NCBI RefSeq assembly: GCF_000758605.1
Contig: NZ_CP009282.1
Coordinates: 2,666,001 to 2,730,000, forward strand
Source of the DNA: Paenibacillus sp. FSL R5-0912
Lineage (GTDB): Bacteria > Bacillota > Bacilli > Paenibacillales > Paenibacillaceae
Length of the DNA: 64,000 bases
Direction of reading: 5' to 3'
Shown: positions 25,439 to 35,100 of the stretch, in pieces
How the letters are laid out: every line of letters starts with the position of its first letter
Position numbering within the stretch: the stretch's first letter is position 1
Notes under the pieces: generated by a model
What the model was told of the DNA's origin: nothing
The model's input: only the letters and a program-made list of their open reading frames with translations
Database searches by the model: none
Translations under genes and position numbers: made by a program

Positions 25439-26305
25439 CTAATCAAATTTTAACTGAAGCGAATCACAAATTGGCCTATAGCCTATCTTTTGGTAGATGT
25501 TATTAGATATGGGATTTGCTAAGTCCGTATATAAAACGCACTTCGTAAATCCTGTATCCAATGCAAGCTGGCTGATTTGAGCCACAATTGAAGTAGCGTA
25601 ACCCTTTCCACGCTCATATGGAGGGGTATATACAAATGCCACGCCAATAGCCGTCTGCATTACCCTTGTATATCCTGCCATAGAAACGGGTATCCCGTTG
25701 TCCTCTAAAATATAGATTTTTTTCGATGCTATCCGGTAGAGGTAAGGGTCTGCATCTTGCGGGATGGACATTTCTGTTTTGCCATAGCTCCCCGCTGCAT
25801 AAAATGCTTCAGCCCAGTATGGGAAAAAGTGAATATCCTTTTCATCCAGCAATCGAACGATACCAACTTTTTGAATGTCTGGGTTTACTGCCGTAAGTTC
25901 ATATATACGCTGGCTCATGGTTGTTTTAAAGGTTATTCCCTTGCGCAAGGTATATTCTTTGGCAAAATACTCTGCCAAGGTTTTTTCGGTTGTCACCCCT
26001 GGAATTTCCCGGTCTTTCAACCCATCTATCAGACAGTTTATAGCTTCCGGGTTAATTATGTTGTCTGATGCATAAAGCGTAATATTGTGTGGCGGTGTCA
26101 TTATGGCGGTAAGTTGTATGCCCTTAGCATCCGAAATCGTTGCCATAAGCCAATTTACAGGGTCACGCCAGTCTGTTTTGTCTTTTCCTTCATGCCCAAT
26201 TATGATATTGCCAAGAGGAATCAAATTTTGTGCTTCATGACGCATCAGTACATCATAGGTATCATTGTAAAACTCATGCACATCCGTATACAACTTGAAT
26301 TGCAT
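25439..26305 (-). CDS. GNAT-family N-acetyltransferase
   Basis: 288 residues. The C-terminal third is a GNAT domain with VAFVYTPPYERGKGYATSIVA, the acetyl-CoA-binding Q/RxxGxG/A type loop, and LANPISNNIYQKIGYRPI. The N-terminal 140 residues resemble the two-domain GNAT proteins of Firmicutes. ATG 26305 is preceded by AAAGGGTGGT on the minus strand. The gene and the next one on the same strand are visibly more AT-rich than their neighbours, which hints at recent transfer. Substrate unknown. Confidence 0.84.
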   Translation of the reverse strand: MQFKLYTDVHEFYNDTYDVLMRHEAQNLIPLGNIIIGHEGKDKTDWRDPVNWLMATISDAKGIQLTAIMTPPHNITLYASDNIINPEAINCLIDGLKDREIPGVTTEKTLAEYFAKEYTLRKGITFKTTMSQRIYELTAVNPDIQKVGIVRLLDEKDIHFFPYWAEAFYAAGSYGKTEMSIPQDADPYLYRIASKKIYILEDNGIPVSMAGYTRVMQTAIGVAFVYTPPYERGKGYATSIVAQISQLALDTGFTKCVLYTDLANPISNNIYQKIGYRPICDSLQLKFD

Positions 26306-26370
26306 TGCAATACCACCCTTTCATCTGCTCAATATTTTTCCGGATTTTTCGAACTAACTTAAAACCTTAA

Positions 26371-27036
26371 TTAGAGCGTCTCAACCAATTTCTGAATTTT
26401 TGAGCGGGAAATTAAATATACAGGACCCATTATTTCTATATTGCCGTCCTTTACACGTATAGCGCTCTCCTGTTCTGCCGCATAAACATCAATCTCCTCA
26501 GACAAGGGGAACAGGTAGCCTTGAACAAAAGTGGCGTAGTTGCGCTGGGAATGAGATTCGTAGGCAAAATGATCAAAGCCAATACCATCATAAATAGTAC
26601 TTGTTTCAACTTCATCAGTGTTATTCATGCTTAACCATTGTGCAGCCATGTTTAACGCACCGGCGCTGGCACCCATTATAACGGCATTGCTGTTCTTAAT
26701 AACATCCGATAATTCATATTCCGCCAAAAAATCGTTCTGCAAAACAGGATAACCACCGCATAAAAAAATGACAGAAGCGTTCTGAATGAATCGCCGGGCA
26801 TCTTCCTTCTGCATGCGGTAATCAATGAAATGATATTCATTAAAAATAAGGTTAGCCTGATAGAGCCATGTCCATTCAGAAATATCATCAAAGTTAATTT
26901 GCTCACCTGTATAACCAGACGGATCAGCGCTAATCATAACAAGCGATTGTCTGTCTCCTATATCCTCATGCAAACAATGGACCAGCTTCTCTGGGAAAAA
27001 ATTATTAAACCAACTGAAATAGTAGTGAGTACTCAA
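26371..27036 (-). CDS. Peptidase S51-like protein
   Basis: 221 residues. The nucleophile elbow is GASAGA (residues about 122-127), preceded by SVIFLCGGYPVLQ, the usual glycine-rich loop of dipeptidase E/cyanophycinase relatives. The catalytic His lies probably in FDHFAYESHSQRN. It would hydrolyse small acidic peptides in the cytoplasm; the exact substrate is unknown. TTG 27036 follows GGAGG at eight bases. It is AT-rich like the GNAT gene 65 bases downstream on the same strand, and the two may be co-transcribed. Confidence 0.84.
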   Translation of the reverse strand: MSTHYYFSWFNNFFPEKLVHCLHEDIGDRQSLVMISADPSGYTGEQINFDDISEWTWLYQANLIFNEYHFIDYRMQKEDARRFIQNASVIFLCGGYPVLQNDFLAEYELSDVIKNSNAVIMGASAGALNMAAQWLSMNNTDEVETSTIYDGIGFDHFAYESHSQRNYATFVQGYLFPLSEEIDVYAAEQESAIRVKDGNIEIMGPVYLISRSKIQKLVETL

Positions 27037-27209
27037 ACTTAATTACCTCCATATGTATTATTTACATAAATCCAACTCTAGACTACCATAACATGGAATT
27101 GAAGTATTAGGAAAAATTCTGGTATATCCAAGAATAAGCGACTGCATTCAATCACCTATTCCGACCGTTGTTATGAATTATGAGAACACATTTACCCAGC
27201 CAGATCCCA

Positions 27210-27263
27210 TTGACTATAGTCTAATCAGACTATACAATACAATTAGTCTAATTAGACTATAAT
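27210..27263 (+). promoter_or_regulatory. Promoter with two PadR-type operator palindromes
   Basis: TTGACT at 27210-27215 and TACAAT at 27233-27238 with a 17-base spacer form a promoter. A perfect palindrome with 8-base arms (27215-27234) fills the spacer and a second perfect 16-base palindrome, TAGTCTAATTAGACTA, covers 27244-27259 at the predicted start site. A TATAAT also lies at 27258-27263. The last gene of the operon encodes a PadR regulator, the likely binder. Confidence 0.75.
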
Positions 27264-27288
27264 AGTCATGTAATGGAGTGAAGCCTAA

Positions 27289-28131
27289 ATGATAAAGTCA
27301 TTTTTAATGCTGGGTCAGTCGAATATGGCGGGCCGTGGTTTTTTGCATGAAGTTGATCCTATCTATAATGAAAAAATAAAAATGCTGCGCAATGGACAGT
27401 GGCAGATGATGACAGAGCCGATTAATTACGACCGGCCGGTTTCCGGTGTTAGCCTGGCGGCGTCTTTTGCCGATGCCTGGTCGAAAGTAAGTCCCGATGA
27501 AGAAATGGGTTTGATTCCTTGTGCGGAAGGCGGCAGTTCCTTGAATGACTGGCATCCGGAAGGCATCCTATTTCAGCATGCGTTATCCGAAGCCCGCTTC
27601 GCCCTGCGGTCCAGTCAAATCTGCGGAATCCTGTGGCACCAGGGTGAGAGCGACAGTTACCGTTCGCTGCATGAAACTTATTACGAGAAGTTAACCCTTA
27701 TCATCGAGACCTTAAGACACGAATTGAATCTTGATGGGGCGCCGTTGATCATAGGCGGACTTGGTGATTTCCTGGGGAAGACCGGTTTTGGACAGCACGC
27801 GAAAGAGTACCCGCAGGTTAATGAACAATTGCAGCACTTCGCTAACGGACAGCCCAATTGTTATTTTGTAACAGCGGCAAATTTGACCGCGAATCCTGAT
27901 GGCATTCATATGAACGCGGTTTCGCAACGCATTTTCGGCTACCGCTATTTCGAGGCTTTTTCGAAAAAATGTCATGTTATGGAACCCCTCCCGGGGGAGG
28001 AGCAGTCACTGAAAGTAGAGCGCGACTATTCAAAAACTGAGCAGATGTACCTTCATAGTCTGGATTTGGCTTCTGGTAAAATCACATACGCGGAATTCGA
28101 GGCGAAGATGGTGAAGGTGATGCAGCCTTGA
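27289..28131 (+). CDS. SASA-type carbohydrate esterase (SGNH fold)
   Basis: 280 residues. Block I (LGQSNMAGRG) carries the catalytic Ser, block III is WHQGESD, and DGIHMN near the C terminus carries the catalytic His. This is the sialate/acetylxylan esterase (carbohydrate esterase 6-like) family; it would remove acetyl groups from sugars or acetylated polysaccharide fragments. No signal peptide is present, so it is cytoplasmic. AATGGAGTGA precedes ATG 27289. The stop overlaps the padR start (TTGA), so the two are translationally coupled. Confidence 0.88.
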   Translation: MIKSFLMLGQSNMAGRGFLHEVDPIYNEKIKMLRNGQWQMMTEPINYDRPVSGVSLAASFADAWSKVSPDEEMGLIPCAEGGSSLNDWHPEGILFQHALSEARFALRSSQICGILWHQGESDSYRSLHETYYEKLTLIIETLRHELNLDGAPLIIGGLGDFLGKTGFGQHAKEYPQVNEQLQHFANGQPNCYFVTAANLTANPDGIHMNAVSQRIFGYRYFEAFSKKCHVMEPLPGEEQSLKVERDYSKTEQMYLHSLDLASGKITYAEFEAKMVKVMQP

Positions 28132-28682
28132 TCCCCTTGCTGATCCTTGGCTTGCTCATCCAAAACCCCGGCGCTCACGGGTACGAACTACTGGCTTTAA
28201 TGGAAAGACGCCATTACAAATACATTGTAAACTTCACGAAGGGTTCGTTTTATTACAATCTGCAGCAGCTTGAAGAGAAAGGCTGGATTGAACAGATTCT
28301 GCAGAATCCTTCAACCAGCGGGCGCGAAAGCCGGAACTTTAACATCACCGGAGCGGGAAGGGCTGAATTCGATAAATTAATGGTCACATACGGCACCAAA
28401 TCGGAATATGTGAACCTGCAATTTTATGGGGCGCTGCTCTTTGCCGATGAATACGACAAAACCAAATTGCTGGAACTGATTCAATCGCAGATCGATCTGA
28501 CGATAACCCGAATCTCCCGCCTTGAGGAATACTTGTCTGGCACACAAGAACTTCCCGGCACCATCGATTACTACCGCCGTATGAACGAAAATTCCCGTTC
28601 CCATCACTTGGTTAACTTAGCGTGGTTTGAACAATTGAAAGCAGAAATAGGGGGATCTGTTGCAGACAAAAAAGAAAGCTAA
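28128..28682 (+). CDS. PadR-family transcriptional regulator
   Basis: 184 residues. The N-terminal winged helix has the family pattern GAHGYELLALMERR and GSFYYNLQQLEEKGWIEQ, and the C-terminal helical half (about 100-175) is the Vir-like dimerisation region. TTG 28128 follows GAAGGTGA and overlaps the esterase stop. The two palindromes at 27215-27259 in the operon promoter suggest it represses its own operon. A bidirectional terminator follows at 28705. Inducer unknown; an acetylated sugar breakdown product would fit. Confidence 0.9.
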   Translation: MIPLLILGLLIQNPGAHGYELLALMERRHYKYIVNFTKGSFYYNLQQLEEKGWIEQILQNPSTSGRESRNFNITGAGRAEFDKLMVTYGTKSEYVNLQFYGALLFADEYDKTKLLELIQSQIDLTITRISRLEEYLSGTQELPGTIDYYRRMNENSRSHHLVNLAWFEQLKAEIGGSVADKKES

Positions 28683-28704
28683 TCACCTTATGATACATCA
28701 AAGA

Positions 28705-28755
28705 AAACGGGCTATCCTCCAGAAGAACTGAGAGATAGCCCGTTTGCTCTTTTTA
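28705..28755. terminator. Bidirectional terminator between padR and the RCC1-like gene
   Basis: AAACGGGCTATC at 28705-28716 pairs perfectly with GATAGCCCGTTT at 28734-28745. T-rich tails occur in both directions, so it serves the converging transcripts on either side. Confidence 0.85.
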
Positions 28756-28771
28756 TCAGGTAAATACCTGT

Positions 28772-30283
28772 CTATTTCAGACTAATCGCAATTCTGCCCT
28801 CCTGCGGCAGCCACTCCACAGTCGCTCCAAGCTGTTCGCTGATGAAGCGCAGCGGCAGATAGACGGCACCATTGACTACAAAAGGCGGAGTAAGCAGTGT
28901 AATGCTTTTACCATTTACTGTTGTGGCTCCGCTCACGGTATTAATCATAATGGTCAATGGCAATTTGTCTTTCGCGGTGCCGGTAATGGTCGCTATCTTA
29001 TCCGCAGAATAGCCGACGGTGGCTCCCATCTTGCTGAACAGCGAGCGCAGCGGAATGAAATTCTGCCCGTTCCGGGTAATTACCCCGTTCGTGAAGGCGA
29101 CAGATTCACCGTTCAGAGTGACGGAGACCGGTTTTTGCATCGGGACAGGGTTTTTATAGCTGAACTCATAGGTGCCGTACCCGAGCTGGGCATTCTTGTT
29201 CACACCCCAGCCCCAGAGGGTGCCGTCTTTCTTTTGCATAATAATATGTCTTCCGCCGCCCTTCATGGACTGAACATCGGAAGTGAGCAGAGTGAACGGA
29301 GCGTCCGGGGACATCCGGGTCGTCTCAGTAGAAGCCGCATATACCTTGCCGTCTGAGGTCAGCGCAACAATAGAGTGTTCGACAATGTAAGCATCCGTCA
29401 CTTTGCTGATTCCTGAGAAAAGGACGGGAACGGGTTGATCCGCATAAGTAGTTCCATCGGAGTATCCTGTGACCGTTGAGCCCCAGAACCATAAACGGGA
29501 TTGCCCGTCAATGGCGAGCCGGGTACGTCCGTTGTTGCGCAGAATACTTACGCTGGATAAGGCGGGCATGCGGGTAGCTGTAAGCTTAGAAGCATCGCCT
29601 AGAGTCTCCGGTTGATAAGAATTCTGGATAGGCCAGGTCCAGACGCTGCCGTCCTTGCGGAGCGCGTAATTCTGTTCAAGCTGGGTGATGTCCGTCAGAC
29701 TAGCTACAGGCGTGAGGGTGGCAAATTCGTCAAAGGTGGTCCATACTGTACCGTCCGTCTTCAAGAACAGGAAACGCCGCCAATAGCTTTGCCCGTTACT
29801 CTCGCTGTATCCGGAGACAGCAGCAACTTGATCTATACCGGGGACTGGTGAAAAAGGAGTCGTCTCCGCACCGTCAGGTGTCGTCACAGCAATAAACACC
29901 TTGCCTTCTCCGGTGATTGCTACTCGGCGGCTCTCCAGGCTTAAGAAGTCCGTCATATTCGTTAATTCAGCGATCGGAGTCACTTCTATTTCCAACGTCC
30001 GGGCGTTGGTCTCCCAGTTCCAGACAGAGCCGTCCCTGGCCGTAACCAGTGCGCTGTTCCACAGGGGAAAAGAAGCTTGTACATCACTTAACCCCTGAAC
30101 CTGTGTAGGGACAGATTTGGTGTCGCCCCAGACCCAGAGGGAACCATCATCCTTAATCAGATCATTGGCTCCATAGGAGGCGATCCCGGAAGCACTTGCG
30201 GCTGAGCCCGTCTCAGGATTACCAATGCTCAGAACCGCGGTCAGACCCATGATCAAGCTCACAAGCAGATTTATTTTTTTCAT
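28772..30283 (-). CDS. Secreted RCC1-like repeat protein with copper-amine-oxidase-like domain
   Basis: 503 residues from ATG 30283, chosen because GAGGGTAGAGGGTG precedes it; 23 extra in-frame codons upstream have no site. A signal peptide of about 27 residues ends near ETGSAASA. The body (about 40-375) is built of RCC1/BLIP-II-type repeats (GSLWVWGD, GSVWTW, GTLWGWGVNKNAQLGYG) forming a predicted propeller, then a copper-amine-oxidase N-terminal-like domain (about 395-500, FIPLRSLFSKMGATVGYS, VYLPLRFISEQLGATVEW). In this genus the latter domain is common in exported proteins and need not bind copper. Function unknown; protein or wall binding is the usual guess. Confidence 0.85.
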   Translation of the reverse strand: MKKINLLVSLIMGLTAVLSIGNPETGSAASASGIASYGANDLIKDDGSLWVWGDTKSVPTQVQGLSDVQASFPLWNSALVTARDGSVWNWETNARTLEIEVTPIAELTNMTDFLSLESRRVAITGEGKVFIAVTTPDGAETTPFSPVPGIDQVAAVSGYSESNGQSYWRRFLFLKTDGTVWTTFDEFATLTPVASLTDITQLEQNYALRKDGSVWTWPIQNSYQPETLGDASKLTATRMPALSSVSILRNNGRTRLAIDGQSRLWFWGSTVTGYSDGTTYADQPVPVLFSGISKVTDAYIVEHSIVALTSDGKVYAASTETTRMSPDAPFTLLTSDVQSMKGGGRHIIMQKKDGTLWGWGVNKNAQLGYGTYEFSYKNPVPMQKPVSVTLNGESVAFTNGVITRNGQNFIPLRSLFSKMGATVGYSADKIATITGTAKDKLPLTIMINTVSGATTVNGKSITLLTPPFVVNGAVYLPLRFISEQLGATVEWLPQEGRIAISLK

Positions 30284-30518
30284 AAAAGCACCCTCTACCC
30301 TCAATGTTATTTTTACTGATATAGGTAAATAAAAGGATATATTTCCTTCCATATAGACGCTGTATGAGGGCGGAAAGTTTCTTTGAAAATTAACGGTTTA
30401 CAGCAGGTGCTACTGTGTTACAATGATTTAGTCTGTTTTTTGTGGAATTTGATTTGTGCACTGAAATTTAATAAGCTGTACCCGGCATTGTCCGTATTTG
30501 AGGAGGAAATCAGCGTTA

Positions 30519-31142
30519 ATGAAACATGCACCTTTTATAGCCGTGGAGGGTCCAATTGGAGCCGGTAAAACCACCCTCGCCACGATGCTCGCCAGCGAAA
30601 TGCACCTTCCGGTCATTAAAGAAATCGTGGATGAAAATCCGTTTCTGGACAAGTTCTATCAGAATATGGACGACTGGAGCTTCCAACTGGAGATGTTTTT
30701 CCTGTGCAACCGGTTTAAGCAGCTTGAAGACACTACGACCCAGTACATAGATAAAGGTAAGCCGGTCATTTCGGATTATCATATTTATAAGAATCTGATC
30801 TTCGGGGAACGGACATTGAAGGGATCGAAACGGGACAAATACCGGGAGATCTATCATATCCTGACTGATGATTTCAGGAAGCCGGATATCATCTTCTACA
30901 TTCGTGCCGATCTGGACACGCTGCTGGCCCGGATTGCCAAACGCGCCCGTACGTTCGAAGAGATCATTGCGCCTGCTTATCTGCAGCAGTTGATCGAGGA
31001 TTATGACGATGCGATGGCTTCACTGGCCCGCCGCGAACCCTCTACGGTCATTATTACCATCGATGGCAACAAGGTCGACTTTGTAGAGAACCCGGAAGAC
31101 TTCGCCGCAATCGCAGAACAATTAAAGGAGCTTATGAAATGA
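30519..31142 (+). CDS. dgk: Deoxyguanosine kinase
   Basis: 207 residues, the same length as B. subtilis Dgk. The P-loop GPIGAGKTT lies at about residues 11-19, then ENPFLDKFYQNMDDWSFQLE and SDYHIYKN. It phosphorylates deoxyguanosine from the salvage pathway. I chose ATG 30519 because AGGAGG at 30501-30506 precedes it and the family starts here; an earlier in-frame codon at 30498 lies in the ribosome site. Its TGA overlaps the dck start, as in Bacillus. Confidence 0.95.
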   Translation: MKHAPFIAVEGPIGAGKTTLATMLASEMHLPVIKEIVDENPFLDKFYQNMDDWSFQLEMFFLCNRFKQLEDTTTQYIDKGKPVISDYHIYKNLIFGERTLKGSKRDKYREIYHILTDDFRKPDIIFYIRADLDTLLARIAKRARTFEEIIAPAYLQQLIEDYDDAMASLARREPSTVIITIDGNKVDFVENPEDFAAIAEQLKELMK

Positions 31143-31792
31143 ACTCATACAACATCCCGGACAATGCAATTATCACGGTAGCCGGCACGGTGGGCGTCGG
31201 CAAATCGACACTGACCGCAGCACTGGCGGAACGCCTGCAGTTCCAGACGTCACTTGAGCAAGTAGATCATAATCCGTATCTGGAGAAGTTCTACCATGAC
31301 TTTGAGCGGTGGAGCTTCCACCTGCAGATTTATTTCCTCGCGGAACGCTTCAAGGAGCAGAAGAAGATGTTCGAGCTGGGCGGAGGGTTCGTGCAGGACC
31401 GTTCGATTTACGAGGACACCGGGATTTTTGCCAAAATGCATGCCGATCAGGGCACGATGTCAAAAACCGACTATGAAACTTACACCAGCCTGTACGAGGC
31501 TATGGTGATGACTCCGTATTTCCCGCATCCTGACGTGCTGATCTACATTGAAGGCAGCCTGCCTTCGATTCTGACCCGGATCAATGAGCGCGGGCGCGAG
31601 ATGGAGATTCAGACCGATGTCTCCTACTGGGAGCATATGCATGGCCGGTATTCCCAGTGGATTAACGAATTCAGCGCCTGCCCGGTGCTGCGACTGAACA
31701 TTGACGAATATGATGTGAAGGATGCTGCCTCCATGGCGAATATCCTGCATAAGGTAGGCGCGGCAATTGGCCGGGCTCCGGTGGGGAAGTAA
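31139..31792 (+). CDS. dck: Deoxyadenosine/deoxycytidine kinase
   Basis: 217 residues, matching B. subtilis Dck. The P-loop is GTVGVGKST, followed by DHNPYLEKFYHDFERWSFHL and QDRSIYEDTGIFAKM (nucleoside-binding and lid region). It phosphorylates deoxyadenosine and deoxycytidine. The ATGA overlap with dgk and the shared terminator at 31847 show one operon. No anomaly is seen. Confidence 0.95.
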   Translation: MNSYNIPDNAIITVAGTVGVGKSTLTAALAERLQFQTSLEQVDHNPYLEKFYHDFERWSFHLQIYFLAERFKEQKKMFELGGGFVQDRSIYEDTGIFAKMHADQGTMSKTDYETYTSLYEAMVMTPYFPHPDVLIYIEGSLPSILTRINERGREMEIQTDVSYWEHMHGRYSQWINEFSACPVLRLNIDEYDVKDAASMANILHKVGAAIGRAPVGK

Positions 31793-31846
31793 GGATTTTA
31801 TTTTAGCGGAATGGTTTGTGAGATCGATAAGAATAGGGATGTTAAG

Positions 31847-31882
31847 AAGCGGCACCAGTTCATCTGGGTGCTGCTTTTTTTG
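31847..31882 (+). terminator. Rho-independent terminator after dgk-dck
   Basis: AAGCGGCACC at 31847-31856 pairs with GGTGCTGCTT at 31867-31876 (one G-U pair), then a T-run. It lies 54 bases after the dck stop. Confidence 0.85.
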
Positions 31883-32178
31883 TGTTTTTAGACATTTTTT
31901 TTGAAGTGAATGCGACTTTTTTCATATTTTCGGGACATTTACCCTATTCAGGACCATTTGAAACGACTTTTGTCGAGAATTGTTAAGAGTTTGTTTAGAG
32001 CGGCCTGATAGAATGGATCGCAGATATGATAATTGCAGTAATTAGAATTTAATTGTTTTTGGTCCGCGGGAAGGCAAGCGAAAGGAGAATGCGGGAGCTA
32101 AGGGAGCTAATAGAAGCTGCAGCGAATCTTGCTACACGCCGGACAGGAAATGATGAACGAATAAGGGGGAGCATCACA
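31883..32178 (+). other. Leader region of the giant-protein cluster
   Basis: No gene is called. A CGAC/GTCG hairpin sits at 31963-31974 and a weak TAGAAT -10 at 32009-32014. An in-frame ATG at 32089 would extend giant 1 by 30 residues, but its AAAGGAG lies only one base away, so TTG 32179 is preferred. Confidence 0.4.
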
Positions 32179-35100
32179 TTGTTAATAAGCAGGAGATTGA
32201 AGAAATATACCTCGCTAAGTTTGATTCTCAGCATGTTGTTGTCGTTAATACCCGGTTCCTTTAGCGGCTTGGCAGAAGCTGCGGGTGATGATTTTGAGGT
32301 AACGTTTAAGAACGGAGCGCATGTGGGGAATCTGAGCTACCCTGCAGAGAACGCCTTTGGTAACTTTTACAACAATATGGAAGCAGGTTTCGCCCAGACT
32401 GAGACGGACAAAGATGCCAGAATGGATTGGGCAACCGGTGATATCTATGCCGGTCTCGATGATAATGAAGCAACGGTCACGTTCGAGGTTGACGTAGCCA
32501 ATAATCCGTTATTGAAGGCCATGGCGGAGAGCGGACAAGCAGAGATGATTACAGGTTTTGCGGTTCTGCGGCGTCACTCCGGGTTCCTGTGGACACGTCA
32601 TTCGGCAATTACGGTAACCATCGACGGAAGGGATATTATCAAAGAAAGAACCGGCAGTAGTCAGAAATATAACAAAACGGCTACAGCCCGTATTACACCT
32701 ACCTCCAAAATTAGAGTATGGGTGTATGGTGAAGGCGATGACGACGGTGAAGCAGCGGGTGTACGCGGATTCTACCTCAAGTTCCAGGACCTCAAGCGTC
32801 CGGTGATCGACAACTATACCTTCACCGGCAACGGTGCTGAACGGCTGAACGAGAATATTAACCAGCAAGAGCTGTATGTCAAAAGAGATGAGAACATCAC
32901 GCTCAGCTACAATTTCAGCGAGCCGGTCAGACCGACTTCGGTGGTGAAGGCAAACTCGGATTATTTCCTGCGGCACAAGCTGTTCATAAATGATCCGGAC
33001 ACCGGACTTCCGGCAGCCGGACAACAGCAGTATCTGCAGAATACAAGCTTTAATGAGAACAACCTGGATTCATACCAGAAGAAAATATCCTATAGATATA
33101 CGGGAGTTCCTTTTCATAACAGCAGCAATCTTCCCCTGAGACCGCTAATTACCGGGGGAACCACCGGCGGAGCACCGATGGATCTGTCGCTGGATAATAA
33201 ATTGAAAGAAGCCGTGCTCAGTGATGCGGCAGGGAATAAAGCAGTTGTCAATCTCAACACTGTACCGAGCAGCGGCAGCAATGCCTGGCTGAATAATAAA
33301 AGCGGGAACCCGTTTGATTTCGATCGGGGCGGCTTCCGCGTCATCGTGGATGCGGTGCGTCCGAAGTATTCCAAGACTGCTAACGGCATTCAACCGGAGA
33401 TTCTGACCGGTGTGACGCTGAATAAGGGAGATGTTATTGACTTCACCCTGCAGATGACGGAAGAGGCAATTGCCAAAACCGGCTGGGATGAGAAGAAAAC
33501 CTTTATTCTTTTCAATAACGGAATGAAAGCCTATTATGTTGCAGGCAAGAATACAAGAAATTGGACCTTCCGCATGACAGTACCAGGCGGACTAACCGTG
33601 GAAACACCGTTGCTCAAGGCCGTTGCCGTATCTAATGATGCCAAGGGCGGCAGCTTGCCTATTAATATGGATACGGATGTTATCCAGGATTACGCAGGCA
33701 ACCTGATGATTCAGCCCGCTAACTTTGATGGGATACATGAAGAGAAAATTGATCCTTACGGCAGCGACTTCTCGCTCGCCAACTCTAAGATTGACTGGGC
33801 GAACCTGTTCATCGACAATACGAAGCCGGTTATCGGGTACCGGTTCGAGGCAGGCGGTGCGAGTGATACGGCCTATTCAAAAAAAGGTAAGGTAACGATC
33901 GATGCCAATGATCCTTCGATTAAAGTACCCCACTTTGATCCGACTGAAGCAGACCGTGGTGCAGAGCGGCCGAGCCGCGGAATCTACCGGCCTTCCAATA
34001 TGAGTGCGGAAGCATCGCCTTCCGTTGGACTTGTCTACTACTGGTGGAGTCAGGATAAAGCGGATCCGTTTGCTTCTGTATCCGGAGACAATAACGCGGC
34101 ACTCAAACGTTACGCGCTCTCCGCCAAACAACCGTCGGAAGAGCTGTATCCTGGAGAATTCCAGAATGTACAGCTGTCTGTAGTGAATAACAAGACCAAC
34201 CTGCTCTCTCCTCCGCCTGAAGCGTTCGAGGAAGGAAACAGCGGGGAATGGTACCTGCATACCTGGACAGCGGATATGACCTGGGATTCGGCCAGAGAAC
34301 TGATGCAATACGAGAAGAAAAAAGCTTATGTGGCGAGCCATCAGGCGCAGTATGATGCTTGGATTGCAGAAGCACCGGGTTCGAAGGCAGATAAAATCTT
34401 CTATGCTGACAACCAGGCACTGGCCGCTGTTGGACAATACGGCGACCTGAGCGTCTGGAAGGTTGACGATTTCAAACAGGATGATTCCAACTGGACGCAT
34501 GAAGTAGGGATCCTGAAGCTGGACAACCAGGGACCTGCCATTACAATGGCCGCCGAGGACACCACCACTGTACAAGCTCTTGTGAAGGACCCGCATAGCG
34601 GCGTCAAGAGCGTGCAGTATCAATGGGTGAAGGACGGGGATTCACCGCAGGACATCAAATGGGCAGCTACTCCCTACTCCGGTACAACGGTAACCCGGTC
34701 TACCTATGAGGATATTGATGAGGATGGCGCTTACTGGCTCTATTTGAAGGCACTCGATAATGCGGGCAACGAAACGGTCAAGACACCGCAGGAAAAGGCG
34801 GTTGTTGTGAGTTCAGAGGCTACGATTCCGACGCAGTTCACACCGGAAGCGAATCCTGAGTATGTTCAAAGTCATGATGTCATGTTCCAGATCAGCGGAG
34901 TGACACCGGATTATGTGGGCTATGCCATCAGCAGCAGCTCCATTCATCCTGACTCCGACAATGAATATACAGGCCTTGAAGCAACTAAGGATCTGATACA
35001 ACCTCTGTCCGTGGACAATTCCTTTGACAGCAGGGAAGAGACTACCCAGCCTGAGGCTCCAGTAGAGCCGAATGCTCAGGCAGAACCGGAAGTTACGGCA

